Below, piece by piece: positions 45,416 to 54,012 of a stretch of 64,000 nt of DNA. The position numbers and the translations under genes are program-made. The DNA is taken from positions 5,345,001-5,409,000 of the forward strand of contig NZ_CP059732.1 in assembly GCF_014117325.1 (NCBI RefSeq), in the 5' to 3' direction. The DNA comes from Spirosoma foliorum (lineage in GTDB: Bacteria; Bacteroidota; Bacteroidia; Cytophagales; Spirosomataceae). Numbering within the stretch: the first letter of the stretch is position 1; every line of letters starts with the position of its first letter. The notes beneath the pieces are model-generated. The model was given only the letters and a program-made list of their open reading frames with translations. It ran no database searches and had not been told where the DNA came from.

Positions 45416-46942
45416 TTAGCGAATCAAACTAAGAGGCCCCTGCTTCTGGTCGAGCTTGACTTTCTTTCCATGATGTAATTCATATTGAATACTCCAGGCA
45501 TATACGCCAAGTTCACAAAGCTTGCCCCGATAGTACCCATCCCACTGAAACGGTTGAGTTGTCGTCCTGTAAATCACCTCACCCCACCGATTGAAAATAG
45601 AGAGCGATGTAATCTTGATATCACCACAACCATAGGTCAAAAATACATCATTCTGCCCATCACCATTGGGCGTAAAGCTATTGGGTGCGTAAAGAATGCA
45701 GTCGCAGGCACCGTAATCAATCTCGATTGAATCCGTTACGGTGGCGCAATCATTACGAACGCTGGCCCAAAATACGCCGGAGGTATTTACGATTCGATCT
45801 GTTGTTGCATATTGATCCTGCCAGGCAAATTTACCTTCGGCAATAGTGGGCTTTATGGTAAACGTCTCGGCCCCGCAAAGCTCCTTGTCTGGTCCTAGCT
45901 CCAATTGAGGAGGTTTTATATAACGTACCTGAATCGTGTCGGTAGCTACGCAATTGGCCTGTGTGACGGCGATTGAGTATTGCCCCTGTTGTTTCACTCT
46001 ATAGGTTGTTTGTACGGAACCATCCTGCCAACGATACGTAGCCGCAGGGGCCGAAGGAACACTCAGTTCCATCTCCGTTCCATTGCAAAGTGTAGTATCG
46101 GCTCCCAGGTCAAAATCAAGGGCATAATCAACCTTGATTGAATCATACAACGTTTTACAGCTGGTAATCACCGTAACTGAATACTTTCCGGGCTTGGTTA
46201 CCTGCAAGGTCGGTTTGATGCTACCATCGTTCCATTTATAATCCGAAGCGCCGGGTGTTGTGGCATCGAGCAAAAGTGTGTTTCGGCGACTGCACAACGT
46301 TGTATCGTTACCTAGCTCAAGATTTATAGGCGTCAGCAGGACATCATCAACAAACAAATAATAATAACCCAGAAAGGGGGGAGTTTTGTAGAAGCTACCG
46401 ATTGTTAGATACTCCTCCCCGCCTTTGGCATTCACAAAACCGGATATTTTCTGCCATTGCAACGAAGAAACACTCGCTTTGGACGTCCGATCAAGTATTT
46501 GCGGATTGGCGGCCAGCATATCGGTAGTGGTACCCGTTAGCGGCTGCTTCGAGACATAAGCCCCAATGGTTTCTGTAATGTATTTGGCAGGAGTGTCAGT
46601 TGCCACATACATCTCGAAATAATAACACTCATCGGCATTGAGAGGCTTAGTCAACTGTACTCCCAAATATTCTTCCCAACCCTGGTCGAAATATAAATGA
46701 GCGACGCCCTGCCCCGAATGCGGAGGCAAAATCAGCTGGCCAAAATCAAAACAATGGTGATAGAAGTCGGGGGTGGCTTTATTTGGATTGTACCAGGGTA
46801 TGGCTTCTACTAACTGATTATCGTGAGTAGGGCAATTTCGATATTTCTCAAAGCTCCCATTTGGAACAAGGTTTTGTCCCATAGCAATCCCCGGCAGGAT
46901 GAGTGCAAGCCAACCTAACGTCCAAATAAGGCCTCGTTGCAT
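45416..46942 (-). CDS. T9SS type B (gliding-motility-associated C-terminal domain) secreted protein
   Basis: A 508-residue protein with signal peptide (MQRGLIWTLGWLALILPGIAMG). The N-terminal 200 residues, beginning NLVPNGSFEKYRNCP, resemble carbohydrate-binding/jelly-roll modules seen in many Bacteroidota surface proteins. Three repeats with the pattern ELGNDTTLCSRRN / DLGADTTLCNGTE / ELGPDKELCGAET follow, about 80 residues apart. The C-terminal 90 residues are a CHU_C domain (NSFTPNGDGQNDVF, SIFNRWGEVIYRT), which directs T9SS export. No enzyme domain is visible. It is transcribed alone. Confidence 0.9.
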   Translation of the reverse strand: MQRGLIWTLGWLALILPGIAMGQNLVPNGSFEKYRNCPTHDNQLVEAIPWYNPNKATPDFYHHCFDFGQLILPPHSGQGVAHLYFDQGWEEYLGVQLTKPLNADECYYFEMYVATDTPAKYITETIGAYVSKQPLTGTTTDMLAANPQILDRTSKASVSSLQWQKISGFVNAKGGEEYLTIGSFYKTPPFLGYYYLFVDDVLLTPINLELGNDTTLCSRRNTLLLDATTPGASDYKWNDGSIKPTLQVTKPGKYSVTVITSCKTLYDSIKVDYALDFDLGADTTLCNGTEMELSVPSAPAATYRWQDGSVQTTYRVKQQGQYSIAVTQANCVATDTIQVRYIKPPQLELGPDKELCGAETFTIKPTIAEGKFAWQDQYATTDRIVNTSGVFWASVRNDCATVTDSIEIDYGACDCILYAPNSFTPNGDGQNDVFLTYGCGDIKITSLSIFNRWGEVIYRTTTQPFQWDGYYRGKLCELGVYAWSIQYELHHGKKVKLDQKQGPLSLIR

Positions 46943-47057
46943 AGCCGTGCTGTACGATCTGTGAGTTTAGGAATCGCCTTCGGTACTTCTCGAAAAAGGG
47001 TATCGAATATACGAAATACTTGCACAGATTGGATGTAAGACTCAGCTAATCATACAT

Positions 47058-47615
47058 CTACAGTTTCCGCTCTTCGGCGCTGGCACTTATTAATTTGTCG
47101 AGTCGATTGAGTTGAGTTGCCGACTGTTTGGCCGACATAACCCAGTTGATCATCTGTTTTCTGTACCAGGGAGCCTGTTTCTGGAAAAACGCCCACGCTT
47201 TTTCATTGGCCTTAACTATCGTCTCGAAATCGGCAGACAAGATTATTTCATTCTTTTGTTCGTAAGTATAAATTTTTGATTTACTCTCTTCCCGTTTGGC
47301 AAATGCGGCCACGCCTGCTGGATGCATCAATCCTTGCTGGGTCAACGCTTCGATCTTAGCCATATTGACTGCACTCCAGATGCTTTTCGGTTTTCGGGGA
47401 GTGAACCGAATGCAATAACTGTCGGCATCAACAGACCTACGCACCCCATCGATCCAGCCGAAGCACAGCGCTTCATCAACCGATTGAGACCAGGTCATGC
47501 TTGGCTTTCCTGAACCAACTTTATAAAAACCGACAAGTAACTCGGTTTCCTGATGATGATTTTCAGCCAACCATGTCCGAAAGTCAGCTGATGTCGGAAA
47601 AAATGTTGGTGTCAT
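47058..47615 (-). CDS. YdeI/OmpD-associated family protein
   Basis: A 185-residue protein of the YdeI family. Marks are FRTWLAENHHQETELLVGFY, SMTWSQSVDEALCFGWIDG, RFTPRKPKSIWSAVN and a C-terminal helix pair with PWYRKQMINWVMSAKQSATQ. No signal peptide is present, so it is cytoplasmic. YdeI-type proteins have been described as bacteriocin-protection or OmpD-associated factors, but the biochemical role is not known. It lies 46 bases downstream of the phosphotransferase gene on the same strand and could be co-transcribed. Confidence 0.88.
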   Translation of the reverse strand: MTPTFFPTSADFRTWLAENHHQETELLVGFYKVGSGKPSMTWSQSVDEALCFGWIDGVRRSVDADSYCIRFTPRKPKSIWSAVNMAKIEALTQQGLMHPAGVAAFAKREESKSKIYTYEQKNEIILSADFETIVKANEKAWAFFQKQAPWYRKQMINWVMSAKQSATQLNRLDKLISASAEERKL

Positions 47616-47661
47616 TAATTGAGACCTAAGCGTATTGGCAACACTAACAAATGTTTTAAAA

Positions 47662-48648
47662 TTAGCCTAATTTATTAAAATCAAGCCATCGTTTTACACG
47701 CAGGTTGATAAACCGCTTCAGGTACATCTCATTCAAAAACGTATTCGACCAATTGTCGAATCGCTCACACTGAACTCCGATGTAAAAGAAGTAAATGCTT
47801 TCGGCCAGCATCGGCAGGAGTCGTTTCTCTTCATCACTGATTTTCGTAACTGACTCGTACCCTTGCAGAAAGCTTTCTTTCTTTTTCTCAAATTCGGCTA
47901 GGTCGGTTTCGGTACTATGAATTTGGAGGATATAGTACGCAATGTCGAGCGCCTGCAATCCGTTGCCACAAAAATCAAAATCGAAGATCGTTACCGTACC
48001 ATCGCTAGCAATATTGAGGTTATCGAACCAGATATCAAGATGCACTCCACCCTGACGGGTTTTAGTGTAATCAATCCGCGAAAACTCATCCAGCATATAG
48101 TGTTGAGCCGATTGCATAAACTGGAACTCGGGTGTGTCGACAGGAAGAAATGGCCTTAGTTTTTCAATCGGATCAATCAGTAAAACGTCTGGTGTATAAG
48201 TTACTCGCTCCAGCGCCATATTTTGCGTCAGCTGGTGGAAACGAGCCATAATCTGCCCGATTTGAAAATGCACCTCCTCCGAAAAATTCAATATTTTTTC
48301 ACCATAAGCAAAGGAGAAAAGCACACCAAACCGCTGCCCTTCGGGCGCATCCAGTTTCTGAATATAGGTCCCGGCCGCATCAGCAATAGGATACGAAACG
48401 GGTAGGCCATTTTCCTGTAACAGATTCAATAAGCGAATCTCTTCACCAATCTGAATTTCAGTACGCCAATCCAGACTATATAGCCGAAAAATGGCTTTTG
48501 TCGATCCATCGGTTACTAGATACGAATGATTGACGCCCGCTTTCAGCAACTGGCAGGAAGCATCCGGGCCCAGGTTATACTGACGTTGTAAAAATTGAGC
48601 GAGGTGGGTTTTAGATAGAATCGATGAAGAAACGGGGAAGGGTTGCAT
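47662..48648 (-). CDS. Phosphotransferase of the APH/choline kinase-like family
   Basis: A 328-residue kinase-fold protein. The catalytic loop HLDIWFDN (His203, Asp205, Asn210) and metal-binding IFDFDF (Asp223) are both intact, and the N-lobe has a lysine in KAIFRLYS near residue 51. The overall layout fits the homoserine kinase type II/aminoglycoside phosphotransferase-like group found in many genomes, which phosphorylate small hydroxyl compounds or amino sugars. The substrate cannot be read from sequence. The gene lies between a small membrane protein and YdeI on one strand. Confidence 0.88.
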   Translation of the reverse strand: MQPFPVSSSILSKTHLAQFLQRQYNLGPDASCQLLKAGVNHSYLVTDGSTKAIFRLYSLDWRTEIQIGEEIRLLNLLQENGLPVSYPIADAAGTYIQKLDAPEGQRFGVLFSFAYGEKILNFSEEVHFQIGQIMARFHQLTQNMALERVTYTPDVLLIDPIEKLRPFLPVDTPEFQFMQSAQHYMLDEFSRIDYTKTRQGGVHLDIWFDNLNIASDGTVTIFDFDFCGNGLQALDIAYYILQIHSTETDLAEFEKKKESFLQGYESVTKISDEEKRLLPMLAESIYFFYIGVQCERFDNWSNTFLNEMYLKRFINLRVKRWLDFNKLG

Positions 48649-48712
48649 GATGCATGGGTAAAAGGGCGATGAGAGGTTTCAACGCCCAATGGGAAAATAC
48701 GTACAGGATGGG

Positions 48713-48916
48713 TTATTTATTCGGATCGTAGCGAGCAGCATCAATGATGGACCATAGGTGAATAACCCATCCCATCAGGATAAACCACAACGCCCCCGCC
48801 AGGACAAATTGTAGAATAGCCATTAGCAATCGGCCCTGTAACAGTTGGCCCAATCCCGGAATAAAGAAACTACAAAGGGCAGCCAATACATTGCCACCCG
48901 AACCTTGACCTGCCAT
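48713..48916 (-). CDS. Small TM2-like membrane protein
   Basis: A 67-residue protein with two hydrophobic segments (VLAALCSFFIPGLGQLLQG and LMAILQFVLAGALWFILMGWVI) and the TM2-type turn PGLGQLLQGR between them, then an acidic-basic tail (IIDAARYDPNK). Small proteins like this are common in Bacteroidota; function unknown. It lies 64 bases upstream of the phosphotransferase gene on the same strand. Confidence 0.8.
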   Translation of the reverse strand: MAGQGSGGNVLAALCSFFIPGLGQLLQGRLLMAILQFVLAGALWFILMGWVIHLWSIIDAARYDPNK

Positions 48917-48966
48917 TAGTTTTGTTGTTTTCGAGAAATGATATTAATTTATAAAGACCGTAAATC

Positions 48967-49629
48967 TTATTCAGCACTAAAACCCTTCTTTCTCTTAAGT
49001 TCGTCTAAATCTATTCTTCTTAGTTCTGACATTTTCCACAATACAGGATCAATACTCCAGTCCCTCACGTAATCAAACATAGTCTGCCAGAAGAATATTC
49101 TAAATCGGATTAAATTGTGGATTTCATTTGCAAGTTCAACCAATATTTTTATTTCATCCAACGATACAGATTGAGTTTTAGGATTATTATCTATATGGGC
49201 ATAAACTTGATCTCTCAGGCCAATTACCCTATTAATTAGATCTTTATGTACATTCATTAAATTACGCACCGCAACTACTAGACTTACAATATCATATCTT
49301 GACTTTACTTCTTCTGTTAATTTATTTTTATTATTTTCAATTAAACTTTCCAAACTTATTCCATATTCTGATGTTTCTAATTTATTACATAATTTATAGA
49401 AACTGCGCTCCTCATTTTTCTTTGAACTAAATAGTTTCGAGAGCTGGACAATAGATATAAATTTCAATTGATAAATATGATGTTGAAAAAATCCATATTT
49501 TTTAATTTGATCTTCAAAGTCATATTTATCCTCCATTAATCTTCTCATATTTTTTACAGATATATTTAGATCAACTATCAAATTACTTTGATCTTTCAAA
49601 AAGTCTTTTAATTGTTGAACTTCCAACAT
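48967..49629 (-). CDS. AT-rich gene for a HEPN/AbiU2-like helical protein
   Basis: A 220-residue, mainly alpha-helical protein without signal peptide. Near residues 137-147 it reads GLRDQVYAHID, with R139 and H145 spaced as in the R-x(4-6)-H motif of HEPN RNases, and the LRDxVYAH context resembles HEPN/AbiU2 proteins from abortive infection systems. Base composition is visibly richer in A+T than all neighbours, with many AAA, AAT and TTA codons, consistent with recent transfer. No partner gene such as a MNT nucleotidyltransferase or an antitoxin is adjacent. An RNase role is inference from the motif alone; a housekeeping origin is unlikely. Confidence 0.65.
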   Translation of the reverse strand: MLEVQQLKDFLKDQSNLIVDLNISVKNMRRLMEDKYDFEDQIKKYGFFQHHIYQLKFISIVQLSKLFSSKKNEERSFYKLCNKLETSEYGISLESLIENNKNKLTEEVKSRYDIVSLVVAVRNLMNVHKDLINRVIGLRDQVYAHIDNNPKTQSVSLDEIKILVELANEIHNLIRFRIFFWQTMFDYVRDWSIDPVLWKMSELRRIDLDELKRKKGFSAE

Positions 49630-49652
49630 TATCCGTATAATTTATAAATGCC

Positions 49653-49683
49653 AAAAAGTGCCGAGCTTGCTAACTCGGCACTT
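49653..49683 (-). terminator. Rho-independent terminator of the sugar isomerase/epimerase-like gene
   Basis: Reading the minus strand, arms aagtgccgag and ctcggcactt are followed by a T-run, 22 bases after the gene's stop codon. Confidence 0.85.
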
Positions 49684-49705
49684 CAAAAAATCAATAAAAA
49701 CTCAA

Positions 49706-50758
49706 TTACAGACCTAACACTTTCTTATTAAATGCATCATCAGCACCGGTTCCGGCGAAGTCGTCGAACGCTCGTTCGGTAACGCGGATGATGTGACTTT
49801 CGATGAAGGGAGCCCCTTCAGCAGCGCCTTGTTCAGGGTGTTTCAACGCGCACTCCCACTCTAATACAGCCCAACGATCATAATCATACTGAGCCAGTTT
49901 GGAGAAGATACCCGAGAAATCAACCTGCCCATCGCCCAGCGACCGGAACCGACCTGCGCGCTCAACCCAGCCCTGGTATCCGCCATATACGCCTTGTTTG
50001 CCCGTTGGGTTGAACTCGGCGTCTTTTACGTGATACGCGTAAATACGATCGTGGTAGAAATCAATGAATTGTAGGTAATCCAGTTGTTGGAGCACGAAGT
50101 GACTTGGATCATAGTTAATGCCCGCCCGTGGGTGATTACCTACTTTTTCGAGGAACATCTCGAAGGTAATACCGTCGTGTAGATCTTCGCCAGGGTGCAA
50201 CTCATAAGCCAGATCGACACCTGCTTCGTCGTAGGCGTTCAGGATCGGTAGCCATCGGTTTGCCAGTTCGGTAAAGCCGGTTTCCACCAATCCAGCCGGG
50301 CGTTGTGGCCAGGGGTAGATAAACGGCCACAGTAAAGCACCCGAAAAGGTAGGGCTCACTTTAAGGCCAAGATTCTTGCTGGCTTTAGCGGTCATCAATA
50401 ATTGATCAACTGCCCAGGCTTGTTGTTCTTTTGGTTTGCCCGCCAATTCAGCCGGACCGAAACCATCGAACATTGGGCCGTAAGCCGGATGAACCGCTAT
50501 TAGCTGACCTTGCAAGTGAGTCGCCAATTCCGTGATTTCGACACCGATATCCGAGAGTTTACCTTTCAGTTCATCGCAATAGGTCTGGCTCTCTGACGCT
50601 TTTTTGAGGTCGATTAACCGAGGGTCCCAGGTTGGAATCTGAACGCCTTTATAGCCCAAATCGGCCATGTATTTGGCGATCGTTTCGAGCGAGTTAAATG
50701 GGGCTGTATCGCCTAGAAATTGGGCCAAAAAGATTCCAGGCCCTTTCATTGTTTTCAT
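49706..50758 (-). CDS. Sugar phosphate isomerase/epimerase-like TIM barrel protein
   Basis: A 350-residue member of the xylose isomerase-like TIM barrel superfamily. Metal-site segments are visible in order: YELHPGE (Glu), NYDPSHF (Asp, His), YAYHVKDAEF (His, Asp) and VLEWECAL (Glu). An unusual N-terminus without signal peptide suggests a cytoplasmic enzyme. Related enzymes isomerise, epimerise or cleave keto-sugars. It is the most downstream gene of a same-strand group with two Gfo/Idh/MocA oxidoreductases, a pairing typical of keto-sugar pathways: one enzyme oxidises a hydroxyl, the other acts on the ketone. Exact substrate unknown. Confidence 0.9.
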   Translation of the reverse strand: MKTMKGPGIFLAQFLGDTAPFNSLETIAKYMADLGYKGVQIPTWDPRLIDLKKASESQTYCDELKGKLSDIGVEITELATHLQGQLIAVHPAYGPMFDGFGPAELAGKPKEQQAWAVDQLLMTAKASKNLGLKVSPTFSGALLWPFIYPWPQRPAGLVETGFTELANRWLPILNAYDEAGVDLAYELHPGEDLHDGITFEMFLEKVGNHPRAGINYDPSHFVLQQLDYLQFIDFYHDRIYAYHVKDAEFNPTGKQGVYGGYQGWVERAGRFRSLGDGQVDFSGIFSKLAQYDYDRWAVLEWECALKHPEQGAAEGAPFIESHIIRVTERAFDDFAGTGADDAFNKKVLGL

Positions 50759-50817
50759 GTCAAAGTAGGTTATGCGTTAGAAAATAAACGCAGAGTTAAA
50801 CGAGGGAACTACACAGT

Positions 50818-50903
50818 TTTTTTGTCATTCCGACGTCAGGAGGAATCTCAAGTTTCTCATTAGTCAAGCTTGAGATTCCTCCTGACGTCGGAATGACAAA
50901 AAA
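50818..50903. repeat. Perfect 35-bp inverted repeat, gtcattcc family
   Basis: Arms 50818-50852 and 50869-50903 are exact reverse complements with a 16-base loop and have T-runs at both outer ends. Each arm includes gtcattccgacgtcaggagg. A shorter member of the family is at 45315-45352. It lies between the isomerase-like gene and the downstream end of the first Gfo/Idh/MocA gene. Confidence 0.85.
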
Positions 50904-50914
50904 CTACTTACTAT

Positions 50915-52060
50915 CTAAATCTCGACCCAAGCCTGTTTCCTATTGCTCTCCAGAATCTTTTCGCAAATCAGCAATTCGCGATAACCATCGGCGAAGGTTG
51001 GGAACGTTGGGTTTTCGGGTTGTTTTCCGGCGGCAATGGCGTCGTAAACTTCCTTGAACAACTGCTTTGATGTGTCAGGGAAACCTTCGTTATGGCCACC
51101 GGGGAATGAGATAACCGAACGCGCTTCGGGGTGTGCCAATGATGGGTCACGCATGAACGATTGGTTGGCACCATCGCGGTTACCAATCCACATTTCGTTA
51201 GGGGCTTCGGAGTTCCAGGCGTAGGTTTTCTTCGAACCAGCAATTTCCAGTTTCATCTGATTTTTGCGTCCTGCCGATACCTGCGATACGGTAATAACAC
51301 CCCGGTTGCCATTGTCAAACTTCAGCAGTACGTTAGCGTGGTCTTCGGTATTGATGGGGACATCAGCATAATCTTCTGGCTGAAGCATTTTACCCGAATA
51401 CGTTTCAACGGGTTTTAATGGCTTCTTACGGAATTTATGAACTGTATTGAAATCGGCCATAACGGCTACCGTTTTCAAACCGGTGATGTATTCCAGACTA
51501 TCCATCAAGTGCGAACCGATGTCGGCAATAGCGCGGGAATCGCCTGATTTATCGGGTTCCAGACGCCAGTTGTAATCGGTGTCATAGAAAAGCCAGTCCT
51601 GCAAGTACGACCCGATAATCGAATACACTTCGCCCAGATCATCCTGCTCGCGCATTACTTTCATCTGGCGAACCAGCGGGTAGTAGCGGAGGTTAAAATG
51701 CACAGCGTTGACCAGACCGGTTTTCTTTGCCAACTCAACTAGCTCTTCGGCTTCGTGCAGGTCTTTGGCGAGTGGTTTTTCGCAGACAACGTGCTTACCC
51801 GCTTCCAGGGCCGCTTTCGATTGCGAATAGTGCAGGAAGTTCGGGGTACAAATATGGACCACTTTAATGTCGTCCATTTTCAGCAGTTCATCAAACGTAC
51901 AAGACCGCTCGATACCCAGCTGATCGGCTTTCTGACGAGCCAGTTCGGCCGTTACTTCGCAAAGGGCGAGAACATTAGTATTAGGTAGGCGACGCAGCGC
52001 TTCAATGTGCGCGGGTCCGATAAATCCGGTGCCAACGACACCGATGTTAATTTTTTGCAT
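50915..52060 (-). CDS. Cytoplasmic Gfo/Idh/MocA-family oxidoreductase
   Basis: A 381-residue protein without signal peptide. The Rossmann motif GTGFIG lies at 10-15 (VGVVGTGFIGPAHIE context), and VCEKPLAKDL carries the canonical EKP. In the C-terminal domain ADIGSHLMDSLEYITG has the active-site Asp and His, and EDYADVPINTEDHANVLLKF is typical of the family. It would oxidise a sugar or sugar acid with NAD(P). The order isomerase-like / oxidoreductase / oxidoreductase on one strand, facing an MFS transporter, implies a shared sugar pathway. Confidence 0.92.
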   Translation of the reverse strand: MQKINIGVVGTGFIGPAHIEALRRLPNTNVLALCEVTAELARQKADQLGIERSCTFDELLKMDDIKVVHICTPNFLHYSQSKAALEAGKHVVCEKPLAKDLHEAEELVELAKKTGLVNAVHFNLRYYPLVRQMKVMREQDDLGEVYSIIGSYLQDWLFYDTDYNWRLEPDKSGDSRAIADIGSHLMDSLEYITGLKTVAVMADFNTVHKFRKKPLKPVETYSGKMLQPEDYADVPINTEDHANVLLKFDNGNRGVITVSQVSAGRKNQMKLEIAGSKKTYAWNSEAPNEMWIGNRDGANQSFMRDPSLAHPEARSVISFPGGHNEGFPDTSKQLFKEVYDAIAAGKQPENPTFPTFADGYRELLICEKILESNRKQAWVEI

Positions 52061-52070
52061 GTAAGGGTAA

Positions 52071-52104
52071 GTGATTGAATTAATGAATGATTAAGTGATT
52101 GAAT
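52071..52104. repeat. Heptamer-type repeat after the S23-type gene
   Basis: gtgattgaat repeats twice in this 34-base stretch with an intervening taatgaatgattaa. It ends 5 bases before the stop codon of the four-helix-bundle gene at 52110. The same tgattga/tgaatga units occur on that gene's upstream side (52501-52579) and at 57027-57114. Confidence 0.7.
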
Positions 52105-52109
52105 AAGGC

Positions 52110-52481
52110 TTACCTGCGCTTTTCGGTTGGCGTATTTTTACGGGCAGTGGAAAAGATTGCAAGCAGTTCAGAAACCTCTGCCATTAAATTTCCAAGTTTA
52201 GCTTCAGGCATTATTTCTGCTTCAACCAATAGTTCAAGCCAGAACAGTGATTCGTCAGTTTCTTCTACGACAATACTCTGTTTAGCGAAATATTCAGCCT
52301 GACTTCTGGCTCGGCAAACAGCCCGGTAATTCGCTCCCACCGATGTTGAAGACCGAAGTAATTGCTTTCCTATAATTCTGGCTTCCTCTGTTTTCGGAAG
52401 CGAACGAAATAGACGAATACTTCTCAACACAAATTCTTTTGTCCGCTTCTGCATTTGCTGCACAAACTCAATTTTATCCAT
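52110..52481 (-). CDS. Four-helix-bundle protein (S23, rRNA-intervening-sequence type)
   Basis: A 123-residue protein of the four-helix-bundle/S23 family: EFVLRSIRLFRSLPKTEEAR, RIIGKQLLRSSTSVGANYRA, SQAEYFAKQSIVVEETDESL, FWLELLVEAEIM. The family was first found encoded in intervening sequences inserted in 23S rRNA genes and later scattered through genomes, often in repeats; the function is unknown (likely nucleic-acid binding). Here it splits the two Gfo/Idh/MocA genes of a sugar operon and is bounded on both sides by inverted tgattga/tgaatga heptamer repeats, so it looks like an inserted cassette. No signal peptide. Confidence 0.9.
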   Translation of the reverse strand: MDKIEFVQQMQKRTKEFVLRSIRLFRSLPKTEEARIIGKQLLRSSTSVGANYRAVCRARSQAEYFAKQSIVVEETDESLFWLELLVEAEIMPEAKLGNLMAEVSELLAIFSTARKNTPTEKRR

Positions 52482-52500
52482 CTCGACATACGGTGGGATT

Positions 52501-52579
52501 AAGGTTGAATGATTAAGTAATTGAATGTAATGTTCGCGTTATCTATTCAATCACTCAACCACTTAATCATTCAATCATT
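52501..52579. repeat. Heptamer-type inverted repeat before the S23-type gene
   Basis: Left arm 52501-52526 (ttgaatgattaagt and ttgaat units) faces right arm 52544-52579 (attcaatcactcaacc and ttaatcattcaatcattt). The right arm has one extra heptamer, and an 17-base loop separates them. It continues the theme of 52071-52104. Confidence 0.72.
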
Positions 52580-53730
52580 TAACTTACAAACTTCGTCCAC
52601 TTCGTCTCGGTCTTATTCGAGGCAATGACCGTATCGATGAAGGCCAGCCCACGAACGCCGTCTGCCACGGATGGGAAGTCGTAAATTGGATCAGGTTCGC
52701 GACCTTCCATATGCGCTTTTACGGCGTAGGCAAAGTTGCGATACAGGTTAGCGAATGCTTCAAAGAAACCTTCGGGGTGGCCCGATGGCATACGCCAGTG
52801 CGCCTTTGCCGAATCGGATAGCGTGCCCACATTCGGGCGAATAATCCGCTGGCCTTCCTGCGTTTTATATTTCAATGTATTCGGCTCCATCTGATGCCAT
52901 TCCAGACCGCCAAGTTCGCCATACACATAGATTTTCAGAGCGTTCTCTTCGCCATTGGCAATCTGGCTTGCGTGCAGAACCCCTTTGGCTCCTCCCTCAA
53001 AATGCAACAGAACGTTTCCGTCATCATCAAGCTGACGACCGGGCACGAATGCCGTAAGGTCAGCACAGAGTTCCGAGATTTGTAAACCCGTAACGTACTC
53101 GGCCAGATTTTCGGCATGGGTACCAATATCGCCCATGCAGCCGGCAGCCCCCGATTTGGCCGGGTCTGTACGCCAGATTGCCTGTTTGTAATCGGTATCC
53201 TCTTCTTTCTTCGATAACCAGCCCTGTGGATACTCAACAACTACCTTCCGAAGTTTACCCAGCTTGCCGTTACGAATCATGTCGCGGGCTTCTTTCACCA
53301 TCGGATAACCTGTGTAGTTATGCGTTAGGCCAAACACTAAACCGGACTTTTCAACAATAGTAGCCAGTTCTTTCGCTTCTTCCAGCGTAAGTGTCATGGG
53401 CTTATCGCACATCACATGAAAGCCATTTTCGAGGGCCATTTTGGCTGGCGGAAAGTGCATGTGATTAGGCGTTACGATGGACAAAAAATCCATACGCTCG
53501 CCTTCTGGCAATGCTTTTTCGGCCAGAATCATCTCTTCAAACGACGAATAAACTCGATCTTCGGGCAGGTAAAGGGCATGACCGGTAGCCTTCGATTTGT
53601 CGGGATTTGAGCTGAAGCAGCCACAAACTAGTTCGATTTCCCCATCGAACCCAGCAGCCCGGCGGTGAACGGCTCCAATGAAGGCATCAAGCCCCCCACC
53701 AACCATACCCATTCGCAATTTTCTGTGCAT
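52579..53730 (-). CDS. Cytoplasmic Gfo/Idh/MocA-family oxidoreductase
   Basis: A 383-residue protein without signal peptide. The Rossmann segment is [20 protein letters not shown] (GGG variant), and [13 protein letters not shown] carries DKP in place of EKP. The C-terminal domain shows [18 protein letters not shown] with the catalytic-site Asp and His. The tail ([11 protein letters not shown]) ends close to the S23 repeat. It is a paralogue of the 50915 gene with low identity, so the two probably carry out different steps or use different stereochemistry. It is the most upstream gene of the minus-strand group. Confidence 0.92.
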   Translation of the reverse strand: MHRKLRMGMVGGGLDAFIGAVHRRAAGFDGEIELVCGCFSSNPDKSKATGHALYLPEDRVYSSFEEMILAEKALPEGERMDFLSIVTPNHMHFPPAKMALENGFHVMCDKPMTLTLEEAKELATIVEKSGLVFGLTHNYTGYPMVKEARDMIRNGKLGKLRKVVVEYPQGWLSKKEEDTDYKQAIWRTDPAKSGAAGCMGDIGTHAENLAEYVTGLQISELCADLTAFVPGRQLDDDGNVLLHFEGGAKGVLHASQIANGEENALKIYVYGELGGLEWHQMEPNTLKYKTQEGQRIIRPNVGTLSDSAKAHWRMPSGHPEGFFEAFANLYRNFAYAVKAHMEGREPDPIYDFPSVADGVRGLAFIDTVIASNKTETKWTKFVS

Positions 53731-54012
53731 CGGTGTTAAAGTTGAGTATCCGTAATGGATAATTTACAGTTGATTATGAACGTTTTATCAATGAGAGGTC
53801 TGTAGAAGAAAATGACTTATCGAAAGGTTATTTTACCAAGACGGATCGTCATTGAACCTACTCACTTATTTTACGGCTGGAAATTAGCTGTTTTCTCTTA
53901 TTTTTCGGAAATTTTGCACAAAAACGACCTCTAAGCGGGGAGTTTCTTTACTTGTACGCCTTTAGTTTTTAATCCAATTTTTAAAACTCACTAAATCCCT
54001 CTCTCGTAGAAA

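Noticed and set aside
52071..52579. Heptamer repeats as IS inverted ends
   Set aside because: No transposase frame lies between them; the enclosed gene is a four-helix-bundle protein, and the repeats are multiple short units rather than one terminal inverted repeat.
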